Shown here piece by piece: positions 1-5,818 of a DNA stretch of 9,318 nucleotides (positions are counted from its first letter, which is position 1; the number at the start of each line of letters is the position of its first letter). Below the pieces are notes generated by a model, which ran no database searches, had not been told where the DNA came from, and was given only the letters and a program-made list of their open reading frames with translations. Location of the stretch: positions 1 through 9,318 of the forward strand of contig DASXZH010000022.1 in assembly GCA_036502005.1 (NCBI GenBank), in the 5' to 3' direction. The position numbers and the translations under genes are program-made. The stretch comes from DASXZH01 sp036502005. GTDB taxonomy: Bacteria; Armatimonadota; Fimbriimonadia; Fimbriimonadales; Fimbriimonadaceae.

Positions 1-75
1 CGGATCCACTCGTCACTGCGATATCAAACACCCTCTGAGGTCTTTGAACAGTGGCACATGGAGCAGGCAAGTTGA
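1..75 (+). CDS. IS3-family transposase, C-terminal fragment (5' end outside window)
   Basis: Frame 1 is open from the window edge and ends at TGA 73-75, giving 24 residues that begin RIHSSLRYQTPSEVFEQW. The pattern H-S-S/A-L-x-Y-x-T-P-x-E/D-F/V is the hallmark of the C-terminal end of the DDE integrase-core (rve) domain of IS3-family OrfB transposases, just after the catalytic glutamate helix. The catalytic residues lie upstream of the window, so whether the enzyme is intact cannot be judged. Identification rests on this short motif and is supported by a plausible IS3-type terminal sequence about 15-60 bases downstream. Confidence 0.75.
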   Translation, partial: RIHSSLRYQTPSEVFEQWHMEQAS

Positions 76-133
76 AGGAGCACCCCCCTCTCTCAATCGA
101 CCAAAATCTGTACAGGATTTCTGGTCCACTACA
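1..133 (+). mobile_element. Right end of an IS3-family insertion sequence
   Basis: After the transposase stop at 75 there are about 58 non-coding bases before a candidate element end at CACTACA (127-133). Read inward on the complementary strand this end begins TGTAGTGGACCAGAAATCC. This suits IS3/IS150-type inverted repeats, which start with TG and often run TGTA-TG-ACC. A perfect palindrome CTGTACAG (108-115) sits inside the end. The left end and target duplication are outside the window, so the exact boundary is inferred from the CA terminus only. Confidence 0.55.
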
Positions 134-139
134 GTGAGT

Positions 140-160
140 CCCCGGACCGGGGGAGGTCCC
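140..160. repeat. GC-rich palindrome next to the IS end
   Basis: CCCCGG (140-145) and CCGGGG (147-152) form a palindrome around a single A. GGACC (144-148) can alternatively pair with GGTCC (155-159) across a 6-base loop. It lies a few bases outside the inferred IS end. It may be part of the pre-existing intergenic sequence or a weak hairpin past the 3' end of the minus-strand gene. There is no T-run typical of a terminator on either side. Function is unknown. Confidence 0.4.
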
Positions 161-227
161 GTTAAAGAGCCTCGAAAAAAGGGGTTCTGGGTTTAACTTA
201 ATGGGTATGACGGTTGGGATGGGGTCT

Positions 228-277
228 CTTTCGACTTTCGACTTTCGACTTTCGACTTTCGACTTTCGACTTTCGAC
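228..277. repeat. Heptamer tandem array, seven perfect copies of CTTTCGA
   Basis: Seven uninterrupted copies of CTTTCGA occupy 228-276, followed by the C that would start an eighth. There is no variation between copies, which suggests recent slippage or expansion. The same motif recurs as a degenerate GACTTTCGACTT at 2104-2115 in the intergenic region upstream of ftsK. The array is not a CRISPR: the unit is 7 bp with no spacers. Confidence 0.95.
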
Positions 278-278
278 C

Positions 279-299
279 ATCCCCTATCCCCTGTCCCCT
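279..299. repeat. Heptamer tandem array ATCCCCT, ATCCCCT, GTCCCCT
   Basis: Three 7-bp units directly abut the CTTTCGA array. The unit is unrelated in sequence but the period is the same. The end of the third unit supplies part of the minus-strand TAG stop codon (298-300) of the PQQ dehydrogenase. A relaxed version, CTATCGCCTATCCCC, reappears at 2078-2100. It resembles the heptanucleotide STRR arrays known between genes of filamentous cyanobacteria. Confidence 0.85.
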
Positions 300-1671
300 A
301 CTCCTTCTGCACCCTCCAAACCGAGTTCGATCCGTCGTCCGTAACCATCAATGCCCCATCTTGCGCAACCGTGACCCCAACCGGTCGGCCCCAAACATCG
401 CCGCCTTCAGTCACGAAGCCGGTGAGGAAGTCATCGAACTCGCCGGTTGGTGCCCCATTCTTGATCGGCACGCAAATAACGCTATAGCCGCTTCGCTTCT
501 CGCGGTTCCAGGAGCCGTGCTCGGCCGCGAATGCCATTCCTTGATATTGCTTTGGAAAAGTAGCGCCCGTGTAAAAGGTGATGCAGAGCGAGGCATAATG
601 TGCCTGCAGTAGAACCTCCGGAACGTCAACATGTCCGCGTAGGTCTTCGCGTTCCCCCTTATGTCTCGGATCCTGGTGGGAGCCGATGTAATACCACGGC
701 CACCCATAAAACTGCCCCTCTTTCACACGGGTGATGTAATCCGGCGGAAGGTTATCTCCAAGGCCATCCCTTTCATTAACAGAAGCCCAAAGGCTTCCCG
801 TTTTCGGTTGAATGGCGAGCCCAACCGCGTTCCGAATTCCGGAAGCGTAGGTTCGTTCGTTCTTCCCTTCCGGGTCAAAGGCCAGGATATCGGCCCGCCG
901 AACTTCGGCCGCCGGACCTCTATCATAAACGTTGGTCGCAGAACCAACGGAGACAAACATGGTTTTTCCATCTGGGCTAAAACGAACGTCTCTCGTCCAG
1001 TGCCCGCCGCCCGTTAGCCGGCCGCCACTGGGCACGGTAACCAATGTGGTTGGTGCGCCTGTCGCCTTTAGGTCGCCATTGTGATAAGGGAACCGAACGA
1101 CCGCGCCCGTGTTACCCACATAAAGCCATTCGGGATTCGGCCCTGGGGGATAGAATGCGAGCCCAAAAGGCTGCTCAAGACCCGTGGCAAAAACGGAATC
1201 TGTTTCCGGGTGGCCGTCTGCATTGCGTCCCCTTAGAATTCGAATTCTGCCCGGGCCGCTTTCCGCGACAAATAAGTCGCCATTGGGAGCCGTGATGATC
1301 TCACGCGGGTTGCGCATGTGACTCTGATAAAGCTCTACTTTAAAGCCCGCCGGAGCTTTTGGCCACGCCCCATCCGGCCTCGCGACCACTTGGGGGCTGT
1401 TATTGACGCTCGGTGTCGCAAACGGGGCTGGAAGGTCTTCCGGCTTTATCAGGCGACGAACGCCGGGGTCATCGCTTTTCCAGTCGCCAAAAGCCTCTTG
1501 GCCCTCTAAAAGCTTGGAGAGGTCGGGGGCGACTTTTGGCGAGTCCTTGCGATCTGGGGTGCTTCCACCTATGTCCGTCGCTGTGGCTGTCTCGGGGTTA
1601 TTGCACTGTGCGGCAAACAATGTTGCAATGAGGAAGCATGAGCAGGCGAGTGGAAAGCTCTTGAAATTCAT
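298..1671 (-). CDS. PQQ-dependent sugar (sorbosone-type) dehydrogenase, exported
   Basis: A six-bladed beta-propeller quinoprotein of the soluble glucose/L-sorbosone dehydrogenase family (GSDH domain). It is expected to oxidise a sugar or related polyol outside the cytoplasm using PQQ. From the start at 1671 it has 457 residues. The propeller spans about 105-455. Family motifs seen are NPREIITAPNGDLFVAESG (121-139), GGGHWTRDVRFSPDG (221-235; His224 matches the catalytic His of soluble glucose dehydrogenase), ASGIRNAVGL (276-285; Arg280 matches the PQQ-binding Arg), YGWPWYYIG (322-330), FAAEHGSWNR (381-390) and GRPVGV (428-433). The N-terminus is a signal peptide: a hydrophobic stretch over residues 6-22 ending AAQC (Cys23). 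This is an imperfect lipobox because Gln precedes Cys. The frame opens further upstream to 1806, but that extension runs through an intergenic repeat and would bury the signal peptide, so I chose the inner ATG. No Shine-Dalgarno is evident. The natural substrate cannot be told. Confidence 0.9.
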   Translation of the reverse strand: MNFKSFPLACSCFLIATLFAAQCNNPETATATDIGGSTPDRKDSPKVAPDLSKLLEGQEAFGDWKSDDPGVRRLIKPEDLPAPFATPSVNNSPQVVARPDGAWPKAPAGFKVELYQSHMRNPREIITAPNGDLFVAESGPGRIRILRGRNADGHPETDSVFATGLEQPFGLAFYPPGPNPEWLYVGNTGAVVRFPYHNGDLKATGAPTTLVTVPSGGRLTGGGHWTRDVRFSPDGKTMFVSVGSATNVYDRGPAAEVRRADILAFDPEGKNERTYASGIRNAVGLAIQPKTGSLWASVNERDGLGDNLPPDYITRVKEGQFYGWPWYYIGSHQDPRHKGEREDLRGHVDVPEVLLQAHYASLCITFYTGATFPKQYQGMAFAAEHGSWNREKRSGYSVICVPIKNGAPTGEFDDFLTGFVTEGGDVWGRPVGVTVAQDGALMVTDDGSNSVWRVQKE

Positions 1672-1730
1672 TTCATTTGTGTATACGAGATGTTCGGGGT
1701 GGATTAGTATGTCTTCGTGGCAAATCTTGC

Positions 1731-1762
1731 TTCTTCGCATCTTCGCGTTCTTCGCGTGAAAT
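1731..1762. repeat. TTCGCGTTCTTCGCGTGAAA-type dispersed intergenic repeat
   Basis: A near-tandem run TTCTTCGCA, TCTTCGCGT, TCTTCGCGTGAAAT. A related pair (CTTTGCG...TTTGCGTGAA and CTCTGCGTCTCTGCGTGAAA) lies upstream of ffh at 5653-5726. Sequences of this form are common between genes in many unrelated bacterial genomes and create spurious ORFs reading SREER or LRLCVKI. This copy would add a false N-terminal extension to the PQQ dehydrogenase. Confidence 0.7.
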
Positions 1763-1898
1763 CCGGAACCGACCACTCGCCGCTTCACTCCTCGCCGGGA
1801 GTCCAAATGACATATTTGTCATTGCGGGGAGCGAGCGCTCTTGGGACTTAGCAAATGATAGCGTCAGCGACGCTGGAATAACTCGCGTGCCATCTTTT

Positions 1899-1978
1899 GT
1901 CATTCCGAACTCCGTGTGAGGAATCCCGGGGAGTGAAGCCCTAACCGCAGAGATCCCTCACACGGAGTTCGGGACGAC
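1899..1978. repeat. Long imperfect inverted repeat (27-bp arms, 26-bp spacer)
   Basis: The arm 1899-1925 (starting GTCATTCCGAACTCCG) is the reverse complement of 1952-1978 with 24 of 27 positions matching. The central 17 bases, CCGAACTCCGTGTGAGG, match perfectly. The arrangement resembles the GTCATTCCGA...GAGGAATC palindromic repeats found scattered between genes of several phyla. In RNA it would fold into a long hairpin. There is no T-tract, and it lies upstream of ftsK rather than after a gene, so it is probably a dispersed element rather than a terminator. Confidence 0.85.
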
Positions 1979-2036
1979 ATCGGGAAGGCCGTTTCTGCGA
2001 TCGCCTTACAATGCGCCCTCCGCCATCCTCCCAAGG

Positions 2037-2057
2037 ACTCAGCACTCAGAACTCAAC
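2037..2057. repeat. Heptamer run ACTCAGC, ACTCAGA, ACTCAAC
   Basis: Three contiguous 7-bp units sharing ACTCA form a third heptamer family in this window, unrelated in sequence to CTTTCGA and ATCCCCT. It is slightly degenerate, suggesting an older array. Confidence 0.7.
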
Positions 2058-2070
2058 ATTCCTTCAAACC

Positions 2071-2116
2071 CATCCGCTATCGCCTATCCCCCTATCCCCT
2101 TGCGACTTTCGACTTA
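2071..2116. repeat. Degenerate second copy of the CTATCCCC / GACTTTCG repeat pair
   Basis: CGCTATCGCCTATCCCC is followed by CTATCCCCT (2074-2100) and then GCGACTTTCGACTTA (2102-2116). The same two motifs sit side by side at 228-299 but in the opposite order. Here the units have drifted from strict 7-bp spacing. Confidence 0.65.
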
Positions 2117-2143
2117 ATAACTCCTTACCGCCCCCTTTGCGCG

Positions 2144-2149
2144 TATAAT
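2144..2149 (+). promoter_or_regulatory. Probable -10 element (TATAAT) of ftsK
   Basis: A perfect TATAAT lies 42 bases before the ftsK ATG, giving a leader of about 35 bases. No good TTGACA match lies 16-18 bases upstream (that position reads CTCCTT), and there is no TGn extension. The assignment rests on the -10 alone and its position in the last non-repetitive stretch before the gene. Confidence 0.45.
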
Positions 2150-2191
2150 CTACATAAGTCCATGGATGGGCTTAAAAGTTGAGCAATACGG

Positions 2192-4435
2192 ATGAAATCA
2201 GCTACGACGCGCACGTCGGTGTCTTCTCGTCGCAAACGAGAGAGTGATTTTTCGCACCGCATATACGATATCGCGGGAATCGCACTCATAGCCCTGGGTC
2301 TTATTACCCTCACTTCGCTTCTCCTTTCTAACACGGGGATGCTTGGCGGCTTTATGAGCAGCGGGTTCCGCTACCTGTTTGGCAAGGGCGCTTGGATCTT
2401 GCCTTTTGTCTTTGGCGGCATTGGCGGGGCGCTCATCGCCGGCCATCGAAAATTGGAGATCACGCATCTCAGCTATGGCATTGCCCTCGTCTTCGCCGCC
2501 ATCCTCGGTGTTTTGGCCCGCGCGACCGCGATTGGCTTTTTCGAGCCGAGTACGGCAGCAAGTTCAGGTGGATACGTTGGCGCGTGCATAGGCTGGTTTT
2601 TCACCACAATTTTAGGCTCGGCAGGCATTATCGGTCTCGGAGCTCTAATGGCCGCCGGCGCTATCCTCATTATTCCCGCACCCTTGGGCAGTTTGGTCGG
2701 CTGGGCGAAAGAGCAGTTAACTGAGATGCGGGACCGTCGCAGAACCACTCGCGTCGCCAATCCTCGTCCGTTGCGCAACTCGCACGCCGCCGTTCAGGTT
2801 GAAGAGAGACCAGAAAGAGCCGATCGGGCCCGCCCAACCGCTGAACAAGAACCGGAGAAGCTGCGAACCCGCTCGGCTCCCATCATAAGGGAGACGCAAC
2901 ACTTCTCCGCCGAAACGATGTCGGGTCCCACTCCCAAAGAGGGCTATCAACTCCCGCCCATCAATATCTTGGCTGAGGCAGCCCAGAAGCCGAAGCGTAA
3001 CGCGGTCGAGATGCAGGAGAACATCGAGACCCTCGAATCCACTCTGGAGGAGTTTGGCATCGATGCAAACGTTGTCGAAGTCGCCACCGGCCCAACCGTT
3101 ACCCGCTACGAGATCCAACTCGGCCCGGGAATCCGTGTGGCCCGCATCACCGCTCTGGCTGACAACATCGCTATGAACCTGGCCGCTTCCCATGTTCGTG
3201 TGGAAGCTCCCATTCCGGGCAAGGCCGCCATCGGCGTCGAAGTACCCAACAGCGCACCAACCAGCGTCGCCCTACGCGAAGTCTGCGACTGCAAGGAGTT
3301 CATGGAAGCTCCGTCGCGGCTGATCATTTGTCTAGGCCAAGATGTGAGCGGTGTGAACAAGTATGCCGACCTAACCCGCATGCCCCACCTTCTCATTGGT
3401 GGTGCAACCAATAGCGGTAAATCGATCGGGCTCGCTTCCATCATCATGAGCCTGCTCATTCGCAACACGCCGAAGGATCTGCGGTTTGTGATGATCGACC
3501 CCAAGCGTGTCGAGCTTTCCCTCTTCGATAACATCCCCCATCTCATGTGCCCCGTTATCAAGGATGCCAAAGAAGCGCCCGGCGTTCTGCGCGCCGTCTG
3601 GCGAGAGATGGACCGCCGCTATGATGTCTTTTCCGAGCACGGCGTTCGCAACATCGACGGTTGGAACGAAAAGGCAAGTTTCCAAGAGAGACTTCCCTAT
3701 ATCGTGGTCGTTATCGATGAGCTTGCCGATCTCATGATTCAGGCCGCCGCCGAGGTGGAAACCTCCATTTGTCGTCTTGCTCAGCTTGCTCGGGCCACCG
3801 GCATTCACCTGGTCATCGCCACTCAACGGCCCTCGGTCGACGTTATCACAGGCACCATCAAGGCAAATATCGCTTCTCGCATTGCCTTTACCGTTTCGTC
3901 TCAGATCGACTCTCGAACCATCTTGGACCAGAAAGGCGCCGAATCCCTTATTGGCCGTGGCGACATGCTTTTCCTTCCCATCGATGCAAGCAAGCCCTTG
4001 CGCGTGCAGGGCTGCTATGTATCGGAGAAGGAAATCGAATCGGTCTGCGGCTTCTGGCGAGCGCAGGAGAAGCCGGCCTTTACGCTCACTCCTATCGAGG
4101 CGCCTAGCGATGGCCATAGCGGCGGCGGATCTCATTCCGACGATGATAACGACGCTTTGTGGGAAGATACCGTCCGTTGGGTGGTCGACCGCGGCCAGGC
4201 ATCGACTTCGATGTTGCAGAGACGGTTCTCTATTGGCTTCCAGCGGGCCTCTCGGTTGTTGGATTCGATGGAAGAACGCGGCATCGTCGGCCCCCGCGAC
4301 GGCCCTAGGCCGCGAGAGGTCCTAATCAACCCCATGGAAGTTGAGGATCTGTTTGGCGGAGCCAAACGCTATAGCGCCGACCAAGTCCGCGCTCCCGCTC
4401 ATTTGTCGGGCGATGAGGAAGGCTCAGACTTTTGA
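2192..4435 (+). CDS. ftsK: DNA translocase FtsK/SpoIIIE
   Basis: A membrane-anchored, ATP-driven double-stranded DNA pump that clears chromosome termini through the division septum. It has 747 residues. N-terminal membrane helices lie at about 27-47, 66-84, 95-115 and 127-161. An Arg/Glu/Pro-rich linker of about 85 residues (172-255) is much shorter than in E. coli FtsK and closer to SpoIIIE. The alpha domain covers about 256-380. The RecA-like beta motor has Walker A GATNSGKS (404-411, Lys410), a conserved MIDPKRVELS (434-443), Walker B YIVVVIDELADLM (503-515, Asp509 and Glu510), and the ATQRPSVDVITGTIKANI stretch (543-560). A C-terminal winged-helix gamma domain (about 655-712, including MLQRRFSIGFQRASRLLDSMEERGIVG) would read polar sequences such as KOPS. 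All key residues are present. The start is the first ATG in frame, after a TATAAT promoter; its Shine-Dalgarno is weak. The next gene starts 50 bases downstream and may be co-transcribed. Confidence 0.96.
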   Translation: MKSATTRTSVSSRRKRESDFSHRIYDIAGIALIALGLITLTSLLLSNTGMLGGFMSSGFRYLFGKGAWILPFVFGGIGGALIAGHRKLEITHLSYGIALVFAAILGVLARATAIGFFEPSTAASSGGYVGACIGWFFTTILGSAGIIGLGALMAAGAILIIPAPLGSLVGWAKEQLTEMRDRRRTTRVANPRPLRNSHAAVQVEERPERADRARPTAEQEPEKLRTRSAPIIRETQHFSAETMSGPTPKEGYQLPPINILAEAAQKPKRNAVEMQENIETLESTLEEFGIDANVVEVATGPTVTRYEIQLGPGIRVARITALADNIAMNLAASHVRVEAPIPGKAAIGVEVPNSAPTSVALREVCDCKEFMEAPSRLIICLGQDVSGVNKYADLTRMPHLLIGGATNSGKSIGLASIIMSLLIRNTPKDLRFVMIDPKRVELSLFDNIPHLMCPVIKDAKEAPGVLRAVWREMDRRYDVFSEHGVRNIDGWNEKASFQERLPYIVVVIDELADLMIQAAAEVETSICRLAQLARATGIHLVIATQRPSVDVITGTIKANIASRIAFTVSSQIDSRTILDQKGAESLIGRGDMLFLPIDASKPLRVQGCYVSEKEIESVCGFWRAQEKPAFTLTPIEAPSDGHSGGGSHSDDDNDALWEDTVRWVVDRGQASTSMLQRRFSIGFQRASRLLDSMEERGIVGPRDGPRPREVLINPMEVEDLFGGAKRYSADQVRAPAHLSGDEEGSDF

Positions 4436-4452
4436 ATTAGCAGTTCTAGCTC

Positions 4453-4477
4453 GACGGTAAGCTGAAATAGCTTCGTC
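4453..4477 (+). other. Small hairpin between ftsK and the next gene
   Basis: GACG-gt-AAGCT, loop GAAAT, then AGCTT-CGTC form a 9-bp stem with a 2-base bulge. It ends 8 bases before the ATG at 4486. It is followed by CAAAACC rather than a T-tract, so it is not a standard intrinsic terminator. It could modulate translation initiation of the downstream gene or mRNA processing, but that is inference. Confidence 0.4.
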
Positions 4478-4485
4478 AAAACCTG

Positions 4486-5214
4486 ATGGGAGATAAACAA
4501 CGATATCCCAACCTAGCCCTCTACTTCAAGAGCCTTAAGCTTGATCGAACGGCTGCCTCCTTCCGAAATCTTCGAAGAAGATGGTATGTCCTGGTGTTTG
4601 CCGCCTTTCTTGGAGTTGTATCGGGCCTCACTCATTCGACGCCTTACCGCATCTTTCTATTAGTGTTCCTCGCGGTTGGATTCCTATTCATGGAGGCATA
4701 TTTAAATCGAAAGAAGTCCAACTTCAGGGACAAGATGCCTCTAATGCTGCCCCTGGTGTTAGAAAGGGCGATGAACAAAAACCAGTTGGACAACCTTCTG
4801 GGAAGCGACATCTCTTTAAGACTTGATCATCTGGCCGCGCTTGCCCGGCAGTGTAAAGTTCATCTTGCTGAGGCCCATGTGCTAGGCCAAAAGCAGCCGG
4901 CAATGTACAGGTCTACGATTCGAGAGAGCATTGATGCCGTTAACGGCATTTTCCGGTCGGCCGTTTGGTCCGTCCGAAATCCGCTGATTTACCGAACAGC
5001 CGTAACGGCTGAAAATCTCAAAGATTTCTCAGTTCAGGAGGGCAAAATGGCGGCGTTAGAGAAGGAGGCCAGCAACTTCTCTCGCTCTTTGGTTGGCCCT
5101 TCACCGGAGCAGGACATAACATTAATTCTTGAGCGGCTAAAAGTGATGTCCGAGTTTGAAAAGTCGCTCAAGGAAGATGCCAATCCGACGGTTCAGCAGC
5201 GGCTTTCGGAGTAG
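4486..5214 (+). CDS. Hypothetical protein with two membrane helices and a cytoplasmic helical domain
   Basis: I do not recognise this 242-residue protein. A basic N-terminus (RNLRRRW, 28-33) precedes two close hydrophobic helices at about 34-50 and 54-72, joined by a very short loop (HSTP). A basic NRKKSNFRDK segment (74-83) follows, so by the positive-inside rule both ends are cytoplasmic and the protein is a membrane hairpin. The remaining 160 residues are predicted mostly helical and are charged, for example the LEKEASNFSRSL and LERLKVMSEFEKSLKED stretches (191-202, 215-231). No catalytic motif, metal site or known domain signature is visible. Base composition resembles its neighbours and the ORF is uninterrupted, so it is likely a real gene. 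It lies 50 bases after ftsK on the same strand, so co-transcription is possible, but a role in division is only guilt by association. The start has no clear Shine-Dalgarno. Confidence 0.75.
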   Translation: MGDKQRYPNLALYFKSLKLDRTAASFRNLRRRWYVLVFAAFLGVVSGLTHSTPYRIFLLVFLAVGFLFMEAYLNRKKSNFRDKMPLMLPLVLERAMNKNQLDNLLGSDISLRLDHLAALARQCKVHLAEAHVLGQKQPAMYRSTIRESIDAVNGIFRSAVWSVRNPLIYRTAVTAENLKDFSVQEGKMAALEKEASNFSRSLVGPSPEQDITLILERLKVMSEFEKSLKEDANPTVQQRLSE

Positions 5215-5220
5215 CAAGTC

Positions 5221-5280
5221 AGCCGAGCGAAGGGTAAGGGAGGCTTGCGGTTCACTTTCCCGGGCTCCGCTCGTTCGGCT
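5221..5280 (+). repeat. REP-like hairpin immediately after the hypothetical gene
   Basis: AGCCGAGCGA (5221-5230) pairs with TCGTTCGGCT (5271-5280) as a 10-bp stem with one G-U pair, enclosing a GC-rich 40-base loop. It begins 6 bases after the stop codon at 5214. Its place and form suit a repetitive extragenic palindrome that may stabilise the mRNA end or weakly terminate transcription. There is no T-tract. Confidence 0.6.
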
Positions 5281-5540
5281 ACGTCGAATATCGATGCGCA
5301 AGGCTATCGTGGCTTTCAGGTCGCCGGAGAGTCTCGATCTGGAGATGCGAAGCTTTCCAAGAATCAAACGCCAGAGATGCAGGCCCAAGGGGCACAACGG
5401 GTGATTAGGTTCAATTCCAAAAACACTGGATGGGATTACAGCTGAGTACCGTTACTCGGAGACTATCCGGCGGCCCGGAGGGCCAGAATAATTTAGCGAA
5501 GGGCGAAGCGAAGGTCGACGCAGTCGAACGAGCGGAGCCC
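5262..5540. repeat. Inverted pair of a 26-bp dispersed repeat
   Basis: Bases 5262-5287 (starting GGGCTCCGCTCGTTCGG) are the reverse complement of 5515-5540 (ending CGAACGAGCGGAGCCC), with 24 of 26 positions matching. The intervening 227 bases contain no gene. The two arms could bound a small non-autonomous (MITE-like) element or be two independent insertions of a REP unit in opposite orientation. One arm overlaps the hairpin at 5221-5280. Confidence 0.8.
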
Positions 5541-5652
5541 TGGAGACGGCCGCAACATGTATGTCGAGCAAATCGATAAATCGAGCCCACGTCACTTGTG
5601 ACCAGGCGAAGATTTGTCGATTTGCGCTCGCCGCGTCAAAACCCCTTAAGCC

Positions 5653-5726
5653 CTCTTTGCGATCTTGGCGCCTTTGCGTGAAGATTACGGAATCTCTGGG
5701 CCCTCTGCGTCTCTGCGTGAAAATCC
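5653..5726. repeat. Paired CTTTGCGTGAA / CTCTGCGTGAAA dispersed repeats
   Basis: CTCTTTGCGATCTTGGCG followed by CCTTTGCGTGAA (5653-5682) and CCCTCTGCGTCTCTGCG followed by TGAAAATCC (5701-5726) are two copies of one repeat type, about 48 bases apart. A TTCGCGT version is at 1731-1762. They produce the spurious reading LRSWRLCVKI...LRLCVKI. Confidence 0.75.
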
Positions 5727-5805
5727 CAACGTACGACGACGCCAAACACGAACCGACATCCGATGACCCGCAAAAACAAACGCAACCCACAAATGCCGCC
5801 TCCGG

Positions 5806-5811
5806 TACAAT
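5806..5811 (+). promoter_or_regulatory. Candidate -10 element (TACAAT) of ffh, close to the start codon
   Basis: TACAAT ends 7 bases before the ffh ATG at 5819, so transcription would begin at or within a base or two of the A of the start codon. No Shine-Dalgarno is present in the short gap, which fits a leaderless mRNA. There is no convincing -35 hexamer, so the assignment is tentative. Confidence 0.4.
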
Positions 5812-5818
5812 TTGAACA

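Larger units (their letters stand above)
1672..2191. other. Divergent intergenic region, repeat mosaic without a gene
   Basis: These 520 bases separate the PQQ dehydrogenase and ftsK starts. Several short ORFs cross them, but they run through repeats and have no recognisable protein. From left to right: a TTCGCGT-type repeat (1731-1762); a perfect small hairpin AATGACA/TGTCATT (1806-1823); a second hairpin AGCGTC/GACGCT (1860-1874); a long inverted repeat (1899-1978); a heptamer run (2037-2057); CTATCCCC and GACTTTCG motifs (2071-2116); and the ftsK promoter. The motif TGTCATT followed by [G/C]CG occurs twice (1817 and 1898), so two copies of one dispersed repeat may be present. Confidence 0.8.
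5215..5818. other. 604-base intergenic region, second repeat mosaic without a gene
   Basis: It holds a REP-like hairpin (5221-5280), an inverted repeat pair bracketing 5262-5540, a small hairpin GAGTA-CCGT-TACTC (5444-5457), a GCCCGGAGGGCC-like segment near 5474-5485, paired CTTTGCGTGAA-type repeats (5653-5726), and a candidate -10 for ffh. The 84-codon ORF at 5561-5815 runs through these repeats and ends at the ffh start; it has no protein-like character. I see no SRP RNA, tRNA or riboswitch. Confidence 0.8.

Noticed and set aside
228..299. CRISPR-like array
   Set aside because: The units are 7 bp, directly contiguous and without spacers, so this is a tandem microsatellite.
1672..1806. Upstream extension of the PQQ dehydrogenase to an ATG at 1806
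   Set aside because: The extra 45 residues are encoded by a dispersed repeat and would place the hydrophobic signal sequence inside the protein.
1673..1903. Minus-strand 76-codon reading frame in the intergenic region
   Set aside because: It runs through the TTCGCGT-type repeat and hairpins, and reads SREEREDAKK-like strings typical of that repeat. There is no domain and no ribosome binding site.
3371..4135. Long minus-strand reading frame of 254 codons opposite ftsK
   Set aside because: It is an antisense shadow of the conserved FtsK motor domain, whose motifs are intact on the plus strand. Its translation has no recognisable motif.
4453..4477. Intrinsic terminator after ftsK
   Set aside because: The stem is modest and bulged, and is followed by CAAAACC instead of a T-tract.
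5408..5419. GGTTCAATTCC resembling a tRNA T-loop
   Set aside because: No flanking T-stem, anticodon arm or acceptor stem can be folded around it.
5561..5815. Plus-strand 84-codon reading frame before ffh
   Set aside because: It is composed largely of the CTTTGCGTGAA repeats (LRSWRLCVKI, LRLCVKI) and overlaps the candidate ffh promoter. It has no protein-like signature.
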